Assembly (NCBI RefSeq): GCF_009931115.1
Contig: NZ_CP047491.1
Span: forward strand, 744,001-808,000
Reading direction: 5' to 3'
DNA length: 64,000 nt
Source of the DNA: Microbulbifer hydrolyticus
GTDB taxonomy: Bacteria; Pseudomonadota; Gammaproteobacteria; Pseudomonadales; Cellvibrionaceae
Part shown: in pieces, positions 25,602-34,751 of the stretch
How positions within the stretch are numbered: position 1 is the first letter of the stretch
Layout of the letters: each line of letters begins with the position of its first letter
The notes under the pieces: model-generated
The model's input: the letters and a program-made list of their open reading frames with translations, nothing else
The model's database searches: none
Told to the model about the DNA's origin: nothing
Position numbers and translations under genes: made by a program

Positions 25602-26981
25602 ATGTTATTTGAAGATCTCGGCCTCGCGCCGGAAATTGCCCGCGCTGTTGCGGAGCAGGGCTATACCAAACCCACCCCGATTCAGGAGCAGGCCATTCCC
25701 GTGGTCATGCGCGGTGGCGACGTGATGGCGGCGGCACAGACCGGTACCGGCAAAACCGCTGGCTTTACCTTGCCTCTGTTGCACAAACTGAATGCCGGTG
25801 AGCGCGCGCGCAATAATCAGGTGCGCGCCCTGGTGCTGACGCCAACGCGCGAGCTGGCGGCACAGGTTTTCGACAACGTCCAGAGCTACAGCCAGCACCT
25901 GCCCATGCGTCACTCGGTGGTATTCGGCGGGGTAAAAATCAATCCGCAGATGATGCGCCTGCGCAGCGGTGCGGATATCCTGGTTGCTACACCGGGGCGC
26001 TTGCTGGACCTGTACAACCAGCGCGCTATAAAGTTCGACAAGCTGGAAACCCTGGTGCTCGACGAAGCTGACCGTATGCTGGATATGGGCTTCATCCACG
26101 ACATCAAGAAAATCCTGCGGGTACTGCCGCCCAAGCGTCAGAACCTGCTTTTCTCCGCGACTTTCTCCCCCGAAATCCGCACCCTGGCCAAGGGCCTGGT
26201 GAACGACCCGGTGGAGATCGATGTAAGCCCGCGTAACAGCACCACCAAGACCGTGAGCCAGAAGCTGCACCCGGTGGATAAGTCCCGCAAGGCGTCGCTG
26301 CTGTGTCACCTGATCAAGGAAAACGGCTGGCACCAGGCGCTGGTGTTCAGCCGCACCAAACACGGAGCCAACCGTCTGGCCAAGCAGCTTGAGCAGAGCC
26401 GGATTCCGGCGGCGGCGATTCACGGCAACAAGAGCCAGAATGCACGCACCAAAGCCCTGGCAGACTTCAAAAGCGGCAAAGTACAGATCCTGGTAGCGAC
26501 GGATATTGCCGCACGCGGTATCGATATCGATCAGTTGCCACAGGTGGTCAACTTCGACCTGCCGAATGTGCCGGAAGATTATGTGCATCGTATCGGCCGT
26601 ACCGGCCGTGCCGGTGCCAGCGGCCAGGCGGTTTCGCTGGTTTCTGCGGATGAGGCCAAGCAGCTCTGGGATATCGAGAAGCTGATCAAGAAGCCGATCG
26701 AGCGCGAAGAAATTGATGGCTTTGAGCCGGATCACCAGCTGCCGGCCTCTGGCGGTAAACCCGGCAAGGGCAATCAGGTGCGTCGCGGTGGTGCCAAGCC
26801 GGCGGCGAGAAGTGGCGGCAACAATAGCGCTGGCCGCAGCGGCAAGAGTGACGGTCAGTCGGCGGGTCGCGGAAACGGCCGCGGTGGCAATGGAAGTCGC
26901 GGCAATGGCAACGGTGGCAACCGCAGCAGCGCGCCCTCTGGCAACAGCGGCAATCGCCGTCGTCGTCCCCAGTCCGCGTAA
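25602..26981 (+). CDS. rhlE: DEAD-box ATP-dependent RNA helicase, RhlE type
   Basis: A 459-residue RNA helicase. All motifs are visible in order: Q motif [24 protein letters not shown] (I), PTRELAAQV (Ia), [10 protein letters not shown] (Ib), [13 protein letters not shown] (II), FSATFS (III), [14 protein letters not shown] (IV), [13 protein letters not shown] (V) and [12 protein letters not shown] (VI). The C terminus (about residues 385-459) is a low-complexity Gly/Arg/Asn/Ser tail for RNA binding. RhlE-type enzymes act in ribosome assembly and RNA decay, often in the cold. The ribosome site is weak (AAGAAAG). A terminator shared with the convergent gene follows. Confidence 0.93.
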   Translation: MLFEDLGLAPEIARAVAEQGYTKPTPIQEQAIPVVMRGGDVMAAAQTGTGKTAGFTLPLLHKLNAGERARNNQVRALVLTPTRELAAQVFDNVQSYSQHLPMRHSVVFGGVKINPQMMRLRSGADILVATPGRLLDLYNQRAIKFDKLETLVLDEADRMLDMGFIHDIKKILRVLPPKRQNLLFSATFSPEIRTLAKGLVNDPVEIDVSPRNSTTKTVSQKLHPVDKSRKASLLCHLIKENGWHQALVFSRTKHGANRLAKQLEQSRIPAAAIHGNKSQNARTKALADFKSGKVQILVATDIAARGIDIDQLPQVVNFDLPNVPEDYVHRIGRTGRAGASGQAVSLVSADEAKQLWDIEKLIKKPIEREEIDGFEPDHQLPASGGKPGKGNQVRRGGAKPAARSGGNNSAGRSGKSDGQSAGRGNGRGGNGSRGNGNGGNRSSAPSGNSGNRRRRPQSA

Positions 26982-27014
26982 GCACTGTATGGCTGACGCT
27001 TAGGCGATAGACAC

Positions 27015-27046
27015 AAAAAAGGCGATCATTGATCGCCTTTTTTGTA
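27015..27046 (+). terminator. Bidirectional terminator between rhlE and the M20 hydrolase gene
   Basis: Stem GGCGATC/GATCGCC (27021-27037, 3-base loop) flanked by an A-run on the left and a T-run on the right, between two convergent genes. Confidence 0.93.
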
Positions 27047-27054
27047 CCTGCGAA

Positions 27055-28383
27055 TTACCGACTTTTTTTACTGGCAAAGTAGTCCAGCGTTAACTGGGTA
27101 ATCGCCCTGGTGCCGATTGCCAGTGCACTTTCATCCACATAAAAGCGCGGTGAGTGGTTGCTCGCCGCGGTGGCGGGGTCGGTGCCCTTCGGGGTTACCC
27201 CGAGAAAATAGTAGAAACCGGGAATTTCATTGGCGAAGAAGGAAAAGTCCTCGGCGCCGGTAATTTTCGGGATCACCATCACCTTGTCGGCACCCGCGGC
27301 TGCCTTCAGTGCCGGAATCGCCGCTTCGGTCAGCTCGGGATTGTTCACCGTTACCGGGTAGCCTTCCAGGATCTCTACTTCCGCCTTGGCGCCGCTGCTC
27401 TCGGCAATTTTCTCCGCGGTGACCTTGAGGCGTTTGAAGATCTCCTGGCGGTTATCCATGTCGAAATTGCGGATGGTGCCATTGAGGTAGACGCTGTCGG
27501 GGATGATATTGTTGCGCACTCCGCCGTCGATCACACCAAAGGAGACCACGGCGGGTTCCTTGGTGATGTCAATCTGGCGGCTGACCAGAGTCTGGGTACC
27601 CATGACAATCTGTGCGGCGGCGGTGATAGGGTCGACACCGCCCCAAGGGCGTGAGCCGTGAGTCTGGCGGCCTTTTACGTTGATACGGAATTCATCGGAA
27701 CTGGCCATCAGTGGGCCAGAGCGGTAACCGATCACCCCAACGGGCAGGCTGGAGGTCACATGCTGGCCAAAGGCCACCTCCGGTTTGTATTTCTTGAACA
27801 GCCCCTCTTTCAGCATCAGTTCCGCACCGCCTTCCTCACCGTCTGGCGCGCCCTCTTCCGCGGGCTGGAAAATAAACAGTACGTTGCCAGCCAGCTCATC
27901 GCGCATTCCCGCGAGTACCTGCGCGGCCCCCATCAGCATGGCGACATGGGTGTCGTGGCCACAGGCGTGCATTACGCCCACTTCTTCACCGTTATATTCG
28001 GTCTTTGCCCTGGAGGCGAAGGGAATATCCACTTGCTCGGTCACCGGCAGTGCGTCCATGTCGGCGCGCAGGGCGACGGTCGGGCCGGGTTTGCCGCCCT
28101 TGAGCAAGCCGATCACGCCGGTGTGGGCGATGCCGGTCTCGACCTCCATACCGAGGGATTTGAGATGCGCGGTAATGTATTTCGCGGTCTCAAACTCGCG
28201 GTTGCCCAGCTCCGGGTTCTGGTGCAGGTGGCGGCGCCATTCGATAACGTCGTCTTGTGTTTGTGCGAGGCGTTTGTCTGCGTCGGGGCTTTGTGCGAGC
28301 ACTGCGGTGGAGGCGAGCGCGAGAGGTGCCAGGGAGGCGAAGGAAAGGGCGATAAGTGTCTTTTTCAAGGGGTTATTATTCAC
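27055..28383 (-). CDS. M20-family amidohydrolase with signal peptide
   Basis: A 442-residue metallopeptidase of the M20D group (hippurate hydrolase, aminoacylase, AbgA/AbgB-like), which cleaves N-acyl amino acids. WRRHLHQNPELG, RADMDALPV, VMHACGHDTHVAMLMG and FQPAEEGA carry the zinc ligands and catalytic Glu; GAEDFSFFANEIPG supplies the last ligand. KKTLIALSFASLAPLALASTAVLAQ reads as a signal peptide, so the enzyme is predicted to be exported. The GTG at 28383 is chosen because AGGA lies 7 bases upstream. It follows an AbgT-type transporter gene on the same strand, but a strong terminator separates them, so it probably has its own promoter. Confidence 0.88.
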   Translation of the reverse strand: MNNNPLKKTLIALSFASLAPLALASTAVLAQSPDADKRLAQTQDDVIEWRRHLHQNPELGNREFETAKYITAHLKSLGMEVETGIAHTGVIGLLKGGKPGPTVALRADMDALPVTEQVDIPFASRAKTEYNGEEVGVMHACGHDTHVAMLMGAAQVLAGMRDELAGNVLFIFQPAEEGAPDGEEGGAELMLKEGLFKKYKPEVAFGQHVTSSLPVGVIGYRSGPLMASSDEFRINVKGRQTHGSRPWGGVDPITAAAQIVMGTQTLVSRQIDITKEPAVVSFGVIDGGVRNNIIPDSVYLNGTIRNFDMDNRQEIFKRLKVTAEKIAESSGAKAEVEILEGYPVTVNNPELTEAAIPALKAAAGADKVMVIPKITGAEDFSFFANEIPGFYYFLGVTPKGTDPATAASNHSPRFYVDESALAIGTRAITQLTLDYFASKKSR

Positions 28384-28574
28384 AAGGACGTCCTGTTTTG
28401 CAGTGCATGGGCTGCCTGAAAGCAAACCATGCACTGCGCCGGGAATCAATCCTTGTTGGCGATGCTACTCCCCACCCGCTCGGCGAAATGCGCCACGCCT
28501 TCTCCGGTAACATCGACTTTCCGGATTGACCGGTCCTTTATTTTTTAGGGGCGGACCGATTGTGTCGGGTGCGC

Positions 28575-28609
28575 CACAAAAAGAAACCGCGCCGGAGGGC
28601 GCGGTTTCT
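28575..28609 (-). terminator. Rho-independent terminator of the AbgT gene
   Basis: A perfect 12-bp stem (28582-28593 with 28598-28609, GGAG loop) followed on the minus strand by five T. Confidence 0.95.
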
Positions 28610-28634
28610 CAAGGTCTGGGGAGGGGCTTGCGAC

Positions 28635-30236
28635 TTACATGTTGAAGTAAGTGGCCGCTCCGGGTCCAACCGGCATGCCGGCGACGAATACCCACAGGAA
28701 GAACAGTGCAGTCCAGCCGATAAAGAAGAAGATGGAGTAGGGGATCATGGTGGCGATCAACGTGCCCATGCCCAGGTCTTTCTTGTAGCGGGTGGCGAAA
28801 GACACGATCAGGCCAAAGTAGCTCATCATCGGGGTAATGATATTGGTCACCGAGTCGCCGATACGGTAAGCGGCCTGGATGACTTCCGGCGCATAGCCCA
28901 GCAGCATCAGCATCGGCACGAAGATCGGCGCCGTCACCGCCCACTGCGCGGACGCGCTACCCAGACTCAGGTTGACCACACCACACATCATGATAAAGAA
29001 CAGGAACAGGATCGGACCGGTCAGGCCGATGCTCTGCAGTGCCTCGGCACCCAGCACCGCGAAAATGGTGCCCAGGTTGGTCATCTTGAAGAAGGCCACA
29101 AACTGCGCGGCGAAGAACACCAGCACAATATACATGCCCATGGTGCCCATGCTCTTCGACATTGCGTCGATCACATCGCGGTCATTGTTCATGGTACCCA
29201 CGGCCTTGCCGTAGACAAACCCGGGAATCGCGAAGAACACCACGATCAACGCCACAATCCCTTTCAGGAACGGCGAGCCGGCCACGGCGCCGGTTTCCTG
29301 GTTGCGCAGCGCGCCCCACTCGGGAACGATGGTAAGTGCCAGCAAACCACACACCCCAAGTACCGCGAGGCCGGCGAACTTCAGGCCGCGTTTTTCCTCG
29401 GCGGTGAGCTGGGTCATCTTGTCCTGGGACAGATCGACAGAGGCCTCACTGTTGTCGTATTTGCCCAGTTTGGGCTCGACGATGGACATGGTTACCCAGC
29501 TGCCCAGGGCGGTGATCAGGAAGGTGCTGATAATCATGAAGTACCAGTTCACCTCCGGGCCCACCACGTAGTTGGGATCGATCATATGCGCGGCGGATTC
29601 GGTAATACCGGACAACAGCGGGTCCACGGTGCCCAGCAGCAGGTTGGCGCTGTAGCCGCCGGAGACACCGGCAAAGGCCGCAGCCAGGCCCGCCAGGGGG
29701 TGGCGGCCGAGGGAGTGGAAGATCATCGCTGCCAGTGGGATCAGCACCACGTAGCCGAGCTCGGAGGCGGTGTTGGAGATAATGCCCGCAAATACCACAG
29801 TCACGGTCACGGTGTGTTTGGAGGCTTTCAGCACCATGCCGCGTACCGCCGCGGATAGCAGTCCCGAGTGCTCGGCAATGCCCACGCCCAGCAACGCCAC
29901 CAGCACCGTGCCCAGTGGCGCGAAGCCAGTGAAGTTGGTCACCAGCGTGGTGACGATGGTCCTGAGCCCCTCGCCAGACAGCAGATTGACCACCTGGATA
30001 ACGCCGTCGGCGGAACGTCCCGCAGCACCGACCGGGCGTGGATCAACCACGGACAGGCCAAAGAAGGAGGCGATACCACTGAGTATGACCACGCCCACCG
30101 CAAAGATGGCGAACAGGGTAATCGGGTGCGGGAGCAGGTTGCCCAGCCATTCCACGGTATCGAGGAAGCGGGTGAAGGCTGTTTTCTTGCCGGAGCCGGC
30201 GGGCTGGATGTCACTGGGGGAAGCGGATGTCGTCAT
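28635..30236 (-). CDS. abgT: AbgT-family transporter
   Basis: A 533-residue membrane protein of the AbgT family (p-aminobenzoyl-glutamate uptake in E. coli; antimetabolite efflux in MtrF/YdaH). Visible marks are FLDTVEWLGNLLPHPITLF at the N terminus, GLLSAAVRGMVLKASK, GVSGGYSANLLLG and LGSASAQWAVTAPIFVPML, with NIITPMMSYFGLIVSF near the end. AGGAG lies 7 bases from the ATG at 30236. The next gene on this strand encodes an M20 amidohydrolase, the partner class expected for acyl-glutamate use. Direction of transport cannot be read from sequence. Confidence 0.9.
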   Translation of the reverse strand: MTTSASPSDIQPAGSGKKTAFTRFLDTVEWLGNLLPHPITLFAIFAVGVVILSGIASFFGLSVVDPRPVGAAGRSADGVIQVVNLLSGEGLRTIVTTLVTNFTGFAPLGTVLVALLGVGIAEHSGLLSAAVRGMVLKASKHTVTVTVVFAGIISNTASELGYVVLIPLAAMIFHSLGRHPLAGLAAAFAGVSGGYSANLLLGTVDPLLSGITESAAHMIDPNYVVGPEVNWYFMIISTFLITALGSWVTMSIVEPKLGKYDNSEASVDLSQDKMTQLTAEEKRGLKFAGLAVLGVCGLLALTIVPEWGALRNQETGAVAGSPFLKGIVALIVVFFAIPGFVYGKAVGTMNNDRDVIDAMSKSMGTMGMYIVLVFFAAQFVAFFKMTNLGTIFAVLGAEALQSIGLTGPILFLFFIMMCGVVNLSLGSASAQWAVTAPIFVPMLMLLGYAPEVIQAAYRIGDSVTNIITPMMSYFGLIVSFATRYKKDLGMGTLIATMIPYSIFFFIGWTALFFLWVFVAGMPVGPGAATYFNM

Positions 30237-30543
30237 TATTTCTCCTGTGTGTTCGCCTGCCGGCCAAATTGTGATCAGTTGGCGCGCAATCATACATTAG
30301 AAATGACAGCGATACCTTTTGGTGGCGGGTAACCAGTTTTTATTTTCGATTTTAGAGATTTAGGGCAATCTTCCGCCTAATTATCAGGTGCAAATGGGGC
30401 ATGCTGCCAGTAGTTAGGCGGGACAAGCAATTTGTGGGAGACACTACATAGGGGGAGAACAGGCTGGAACGGTGAGACAACAGCGCATTTTTACGTGGTG
30501 CGGAATAGGCGCCGGACACCGCGGGTGCCCGGGCCGTCGTGTC
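30237..30543. other. Intergenic region between abgT and ompW
   Basis: 307 bases. The part next to abgT is AT-rich and should hold its promoter; the part next to the ompW stop holds a weak GC-rich hairpin near 30517-30542. No gene or clear operator is seen. Confidence 0.5.
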
Positions 30544-31296
30544 TCAGAACTTGTAGCCGAGCCCCACGGAGTAAACCCAGGGGTCGATATCGACATCCGT
30601 GGTGATACGGTTGAAATAGTCGCCTCTTGAGCGAAAGTCGATTTTGGCTTCGGTATCGATATCCAGATACCAGACCGCAGCATTGAACAGCCAGTTGCTG
30701 TCGCGGCCGAACATGATGTCTACGCCGAGTTCAGCGGCGAGCCCCCAGGAGTCGTCCAGTTCCAGATCGGCATTGCTCAGGGCACCGAGTTCATCCTCGA
30801 AATATTTCTGTGCGACATTGCTGATCTCTTCATCCCCAAACGTGGTGAAGTTCACTCCGATACCGACGTAAGGCTGCACCCAGGATTCCTTGCACACGGG
30901 AAACCACTGTACGGTAAGCGTGGGCGGCAGGTGCTCGATACTGCCGAGCTCGACTTTGCCCAGCCGGCCCTCGCTGTCCGGATCCGGCAGGCCGACGACG
31001 TCGAGGTCGTGCTCAAATGGCAGTGCGACGAGCAGGCCGAGGCCGAAGTGGTCGGCAAACAGCCAGGTGCCGGTAAACGTGGCGCTGTCGCCGTCGTCTA
31101 CATATACACGGGTGTCGGGGAGGTCCAGCGTGTTGTCGAGCCGCAGCCACTCGGAGTCGTCGTCGGGCGCCACGAGTCCCCAGCCGACCCGGACGATGAA
31201 GTCGCCCTGTTCGTAGTCGGCGAGACACTGGCTGGCGCTCAGGGCGGTAGCGAGCAGGGCGGCGGTAAGTGTGGCGGCCTTCTTGGCTGCTTTCAT
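30544..31296 (-). CDS. OmpW-family outer-membrane protein
   Basis: A 250-residue precursor of an eight-stranded beta-barrel. The signal peptide is AATLTAALLATALSASQCLA. GDFIVRVGWGLVAPDDDS is the conserved first strand, LPPTLTVQWFP and VQPYVGIGVNFTTF are typical OmpW strands, and the chain ends in an aromatic residue (VYSVGLGYKF) as needed for BAM assembly. OmpW channels pass small hydrophobic molecules. AAGGAG is 7 bases from the ATG. No operon partner is apparent. Confidence 0.92.
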   Translation of the reverse strand: MKAAKKAATLTAALLATALSASQCLADYEQGDFIVRVGWGLVAPDDDSEWLRLDNTLDLPDTRVYVDDGDSATFTGTWLFADHFGLGLLVALPFEHDLDVVGLPDPDSEGRLGKVELGSIEHLPPTLTVQWFPVCKESWVQPYVGIGVNFTTFGDEEISNVAQKYFEDELGALSNADLELDDSWGLAAELGVDIMFGRDSNWLFNAAVWYLDIDTEAKIDFRSRGDYFNRITTDVDIDPWVYSVGLGYKF

Positions 31297-31481
31297 GTCT
31301 TCGCTCCTTGAACATCTTGGGGGGCAGGCGCAACACTTTTAGTCTAGCCGGGACTTTGGTTGCGCAATATTTTTGCGTTTACTCAGGTGTCAGCCCGAGG
31401 CGGGTTGTTCGGCTGCGTGCATGGCGCGATAATGTGATCACAAAATTCCAGGGTGCTGTTTAGCAAGGTAGTGGAGCTGTT

Positions 31482-32189
31482 ATGAAGATTGGTGTGCTGA
31501 AAACCGATGATGTGCGCGAGCAGTTGGTGGGGGAGTTTGGCGAGTACCCGGAGATGTTTGCGGACCTGTTGCAGCGCGAGGATCCATCCCTGGAGTTTGT
31601 GACCTATGAGGTACAGCACGGCCACTATCCCGATGAGATCGATGAGGTGGATGCCTACCTGATCACCGGCAGCAAGACCGGGGTGTATGAGGACAAGCCG
31701 TGGATTCCACCGTTGATGGATTTTGTGCGCGAGCTGCACCGCCGCGAGAAGCCGACGCTGGGCATCTGTTTCGGCCACCAGTTGATTGCCCATGCACTGG
31801 GTGGTGAGACGCGCAAGTCGGAGAAGGGCTGGGGCGTAGGGGTACACAGCTACGAGGTGCAGGAGACGCCGGCGTGGATGGCGGAACCGCAGCCGTCGTT
31901 CAGTCTGCTGGTGAGCCACCAGGACCAGGTGGTGGCGCCGGCTCCGGGGACGAAGGTCATTGCATCCAGTGATTTCTGCCCGTATGCGTTGTTACAGGTC
32001 GGTGAGCACATGCTTACCATGCAGGCGCACCCCGAATTCACCAAGCCCTATTCCAAGGGGCTGATGGAGCTGCGCCAGGAAGTATTTGGTGAGGATATGG
32101 TCGCGAAGGGCAAAGATTCCCTGCAGAACGACATTCACACCAGTGCAGTTGCCCGTTGGATGCTGGAGTTCCTCAAGAGCGCTTCGTAA
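31482..32189 (+). CDS. Class I glutamine amidotransferase-like protein
   Basis: A 235-residue stand-alone GATase1 domain. TLGICFGHQLIAHALGG holds the nucleophile Cys, and LTMQAHPEFTKPYSKG the His-x-Glu that completes the triad; YLITGSKTGVYED is the oxyanion region. Proteins of this group include gamma-glutamyl-polyamine hydrolases and enzymes of unknown substrate annotated as GMP-synthase-like. It stands alone with its own upstream region and is followed by a nested inverted repeat. Confidence 0.88.
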   Translation: MKIGVLKTDDVREQLVGEFGEYPEMFADLLQREDPSLEFVTYEVQHGHYPDEIDEVDAYLITGSKTGVYEDKPWIPPLMDFVRELHRREKPTLGICFGHQLIAHALGGETRKSEKGWGVGVHSYEVQETPAWMAEPQPSFSLLVSHQDQVVAPAPGTKVIASSDFCPYALLQVGEHMLTMQAHPEFTKPYSKGLMELRQEVFGEDMVAKGKDSLQNDIHTSAVARWMLEFLKSAS

Positions 32190-32206
32190 TTCAGCGCGAA
32201 CGTTTT

Positions 32207-32236
32207 AGGACCCGTGGTTTTCGGACCTATGGTTTT
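32207..32236 (+). repeat. Short tandem direct repeat
   Basis: Two adjacent 15-base units (32207-32221 and 32222-32236) share 12 positions, with the common part GGACC..TGGTTTT. The repeat lies just after the amidotransferase stop codon and before the inverted repeat. Confidence 0.7.
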
Positions 32237-32251
32237 AGAAATCATAGTGGC

Positions 32252-32363
32252 GCCAAAGCACTGGGGAACTGTTTTCGAAACCGCTGTGGATACGTCCCTG
32301 TACGCTGCGTCGGCAACGTCCCTGTTGCCGACGCTTTCGAAAACAGTTCCCCAGCACTTTGGC
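32252..32363. repeat. Nested inverted-repeat element (MITE/REP-like), 112 bp
   Basis: Outer arms of 29 bases (32252-32280 and 32335-32363) match at 27 positions. Inside lies a perfect 11-bp hairpin (GCGTCGGCAAC, 32307-32317, with 32324-32334), and GTCCCTGT occurs twice in the centre. The element fills the gap between two convergent genes and could act as a bidirectional terminator or be a mobile miniature element. No terminal target duplication is evident. Confidence 0.85.
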
Positions 32364-32396
32364 TTCAGCCCACCTGTATTGCTTCGTCAGTAATAT

Positions 32397-32945
32397 TCAC
32401 TTCCATTTGATATTACAGCCGACAGAAGGCACCTGATCTTCCCCCGGTTTCTCTCCCGCCAGAATCTTATCCACAGCCGCGCGCAAATCTTTCCCGTTTA
32501 CCGGCTCATTATTTCCCGGCCGGCTGTCATCGAACTGGCCGCGGTACGCCAGTTTTCCTTCCCGATCAAAAAGAAAAAAGTCCGGTGTGCAGGCCGCATC
32601 GAATGCCTTCGCCACCGACTGATCCTCATCCACCAGGTACGCAAACCGGTAGCCTCGCGCCGCCACCTCTTCCTGCATTTTTTCCGGGCTGTCTTCAGGG
32701 TAATTGGCGAGGTCGTTACTATTGATGGCAACGATGCCAAGGCCGGCGGGTTGGTATTGCTCGGCGAATTCGGACAGGGCTGCGGCAATGTGTTTTACGA
32801 ACGGGCAATGGTTGCAGATAAACATGACCAGCAGCGGTTTGCCGGCGTAATCGTCACTGCTAACAACACTACCGGTGGGGTCCGGGAGTTTGAAGGCGGG
32901 CATGGGGGTGCCCAGCGGAATCATGGTTGAGGGGGTGAGGGCCAT
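32397..32945 (-). CDS. Thioredoxin-like (AhpC/TSA-type) protein
   Basis: A 182-residue cytoplasmic thioredoxin-fold protein. LLVMFICNHCPFVKHIAAAL has a CxxC with Asn-His between the Cys, characteristic of a bacterial family annotated as thioredoxin family protein. CTPDFFLFDREGKLAYRGQFDDS supplies the cis-Pro region and following strand. AAGGAG lies 6 bases from the ATG. No signal peptide is seen. A peroxidase or reductase role is likely, but the partner is unknown. Confidence 0.87.
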   Translation of the reverse strand: MALTPSTMIPLGTPMPAFKLPDPTGSVVSSDDYAGKPLLVMFICNHCPFVKHIAAALSEFAEQYQPAGLGIVAINSNDLANYPEDSPEKMQEEVAARGYRFAYLVDEDQSVAKAFDAACTPDFFLFDREGKLAYRGQFDDSRPGNNEPVNGKDLRAAVDKILAGEKPGEDQVPSVGCNIKWK

Positions 32946-33066
32946 GGGCTGCTCCTTGCTGAAAGGGGGCGCGTTGCCCCTTGGTGCCAGTTGCGTTGAT
33001 TTACTGGATTCCGAGTGTACGGCTTTTGTCCGGCGTTTTCAGGTGGCGCCGTCGCTGGCCGCACTA

Positions 33067-33078
33067 CGTCAATTGACG
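33067..33078. promoter_or_regulatory. 12-bp perfect palindrome upstream of ureD
   Basis: CGTCAATTGACG is a perfect palindrome 98 bases before ureD. Its right half contains TTGACG, a -35-like hexamer; a weak -10-like TGAATC follows at 15 bases. It may be an operator overlapping the urease promoter. Confidence 0.4.
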
Positions 33079-33175
33079 CATTCCGCTCGGTTCTGAATCT
33101 TGTTTCCATTGGCCTTAAATCCATCCTGTACGCCGGGTTCAGTCCGGGCGGCGGGAAACAGCCGCCAGTATTTTC

Positions 33176-34069
33176 ATGAACCAACTTGTCATTCCGGATC
33201 CGACTACCGCAAAGGCCGCCGAGGCGGGCCGTTGGCATGCGGATCTGGAGCTGCAGTTTGAGCGGGGTGAGCGGGGCTGCCGGTTGGCGCGCAATCGTCA
33301 TCGCGGACCTTTATACGTGCAGAAGCCGTTTTTCCCCGAAGGGCGGGATCTGGCGCATGTCTACCTGTTGCACCCTCCCGGCGGGCTGGTGTCGGGGGAC
33401 CGACTGGATATCCGGGTTGAGGTAAAAAAAGACGCGCGGGCCCTGGTGACGACAACGGGTGCGGGCCGGGTCTACCGGGCGCGGAGTGATGGACTGCTGC
33501 AGAGCCAGAATACCTTTTTGCGTGTGGGCGAGGGCGCAAGTCTCGAGTGGTTACCGCTGGAAAATATTGCCTACCCCGGTGCCAACGGTGCCATGCACAC
33601 CCGGATCGAGCTGGCGCGAGATAGTCGATTTTCTGCGTGGGAAATTACCTCACTTGGCCTGCCCGCATGCGATGCAACTTTTGGCAACGGTAGCCTCCTG
33701 CAGCGTCTGGAAATTTTTCGCGAAGGTGTGCCGCTGCTGATCGAGTCGCTGCGCCTGCAGGGTGTCGCGGGGTCTACAGACGGCCTGCTTTCCGCGCGTG
33801 CGGGACTGCAGGGGCATCCGGTAAATGGTCTGCTGGTGATGGGACCTTTTGCACCGGCGGAGTCGGTACAGGAGGCCTGCCGCGCAGTTTTAGCTGCGCA
33901 CGAAAAGCGCTGCCTCGCCGGGATCACCCTGGTCTCCGAAATGATCGTCGTGCGTGCGCTGGGCAAATGTGCCTTCGAGGTGCGCGCCCTGCTGACCGAG
34001 TTATGGGAATTGTTACGGCCCGAGCTGCTCGGGCGCGCCGCCTGTGCACCGCGTATCTGGCGCACCTGA
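33176..34069 (+). CDS. ureD: Urease accessory protein UreD
   Basis: A 297-residue chaperone that binds apo-urease first and, with UreF and UreG, directs nickel into the active site. GPLYVQKPFFPEG, VYLLHPPGGLVSGDRLDI and TTTGAGRVYRA are the standard UreD motifs; LEWLPLENIAYPGA follows. It is the first gene of ureDABCEFG, all in one direction with short gaps, so it is probably cotranscribed with the structural genes. The ATG at 33176 is the only reasonable start; no strong ribosome site is visible. Confidence 0.95.
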   Translation: MNQLVIPDPTTAKAAEAGRWHADLELQFERGERGCRLARNRHRGPLYVQKPFFPEGRDLAHVYLLHPPGGLVSGDRLDIRVEVKKDARALVTTTGAGRVYRARSDGLLQSQNTFLRVGEGASLEWLPLENIAYPGANGAMHTRIELARDSRFSAWEITSLGLPACDATFGNGSLLQRLEIFREGVPLLIESLRLQGVAGSTDGLLSARAGLQGHPVNGLLVMGPFAPAESVQEACRAVLAAHEKRCLAGITLVSEMIVVRALGKCAFEVRALLTELWELLRPELLGRAACAPRIWRT

Positions 34070-34099
34070 ATTTAAAAGAAACCCACCACAGGTTTTTGC

Positions 34100-34402
34100 A
34101 TGGAATTACTGCCGAGAGAAAAAGACAAGCTGCTGGTATTTACCGCGGCCCTGCTGGCGGAGCGCCGTCTGGCGCGGGGACTGAAGCTGAATTATCCGGA
34201 GGCGGTGGCCCTGATCACCATGGAGATCATGGAGGGCGCCCGCGACGGCAAGACGGTTGCCGAGCTGATGGGCTATGGCCGCGAAATCCTGCGCGCGGAC
34301 CAGGTAATCGATGGGGTGGCGGAGCTGGTTCACGAGGTGCAGGTGGAAGCGACTTTCCCGGACGGGACCAAGCTGGTCACCGTACACAACCCCATAAGCT
34401 GA
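34100..34402 (+). CDS. ureA: Urease subunit gamma
   Basis: The 100-residue small subunit. [52 protein letters not shown] and a C-terminal TVHNPIS match the family along its whole length. It has no active-site residues but is needed for the (UreABC)3 trimer. The gap to ureB is 13 bases. Separate gamma and beta subunits are the usual bacterial arrangement. Confidence 0.97.
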   Translation: MELLPREKDKLLVFTAALLAERRLARGLKLNYPEAVALITMEIMEGARDGKTVAELMGYGREILRADQVIDGVAELVHEVQVEATFPDGTKLVTVHNPIS

Positions 34403-34415
34403 GGCGGAGACAATT

Positions 34416-34751
34416 ATGATTCCAGGAGAAATCCAGGTCGCCGCGCACAAGGGCGATATCGAACTCAACCGCGGTCGTGAAACCCGCACCCTGCGGGTGG
34501 AAAATACCGGTGATCGCCCGGTTCAGGTTGGCTCCCATTACCACTTTTACGAAGTCAACCCGGCGCTGCGTTTCGAGCGGGAACGCGCGCGTGGTTTTCA
34601 CCTGAATATTGCCTCCGGAACCGCGGTGCGATTCGAGCCGGGGCAGGGGCGTGAGGTGGAGTTGGTGGCTTATGCGGGTCGCCGCATGGTGTACGGTTTC
34701 CGCGGTGAAGTGATGGGTGCCCTGGATGACACAGGAGAATCCATCGTATGA
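34416..34751 (+). CDS. ureB: Urease subunit beta
   Basis: The 111-residue beta subunit. [58 protein letters not shown] and [15 protein letters not shown] span the full family. The stop overlaps the start of ureC (ATGA), showing translational coupling of the two subunits. It is about the length of the Klebsiella subunit (106). Confidence 0.97.
   Translation: MIPGEIQVAAHKGDIELNRGRETRTLRVENTGDRPVQVGSHYHFYEVNPALRFERERARGFHLNIASGTAVRFEPGQGREVELVAYAGRRMVYGFRGEVMGALDDTGESIV

Noticed and set aside
32980-33175. Sigma-54 promoter before ureD or the porin
   Set aside because: GG and GC pairs are present but never with the required 10-base spacing.
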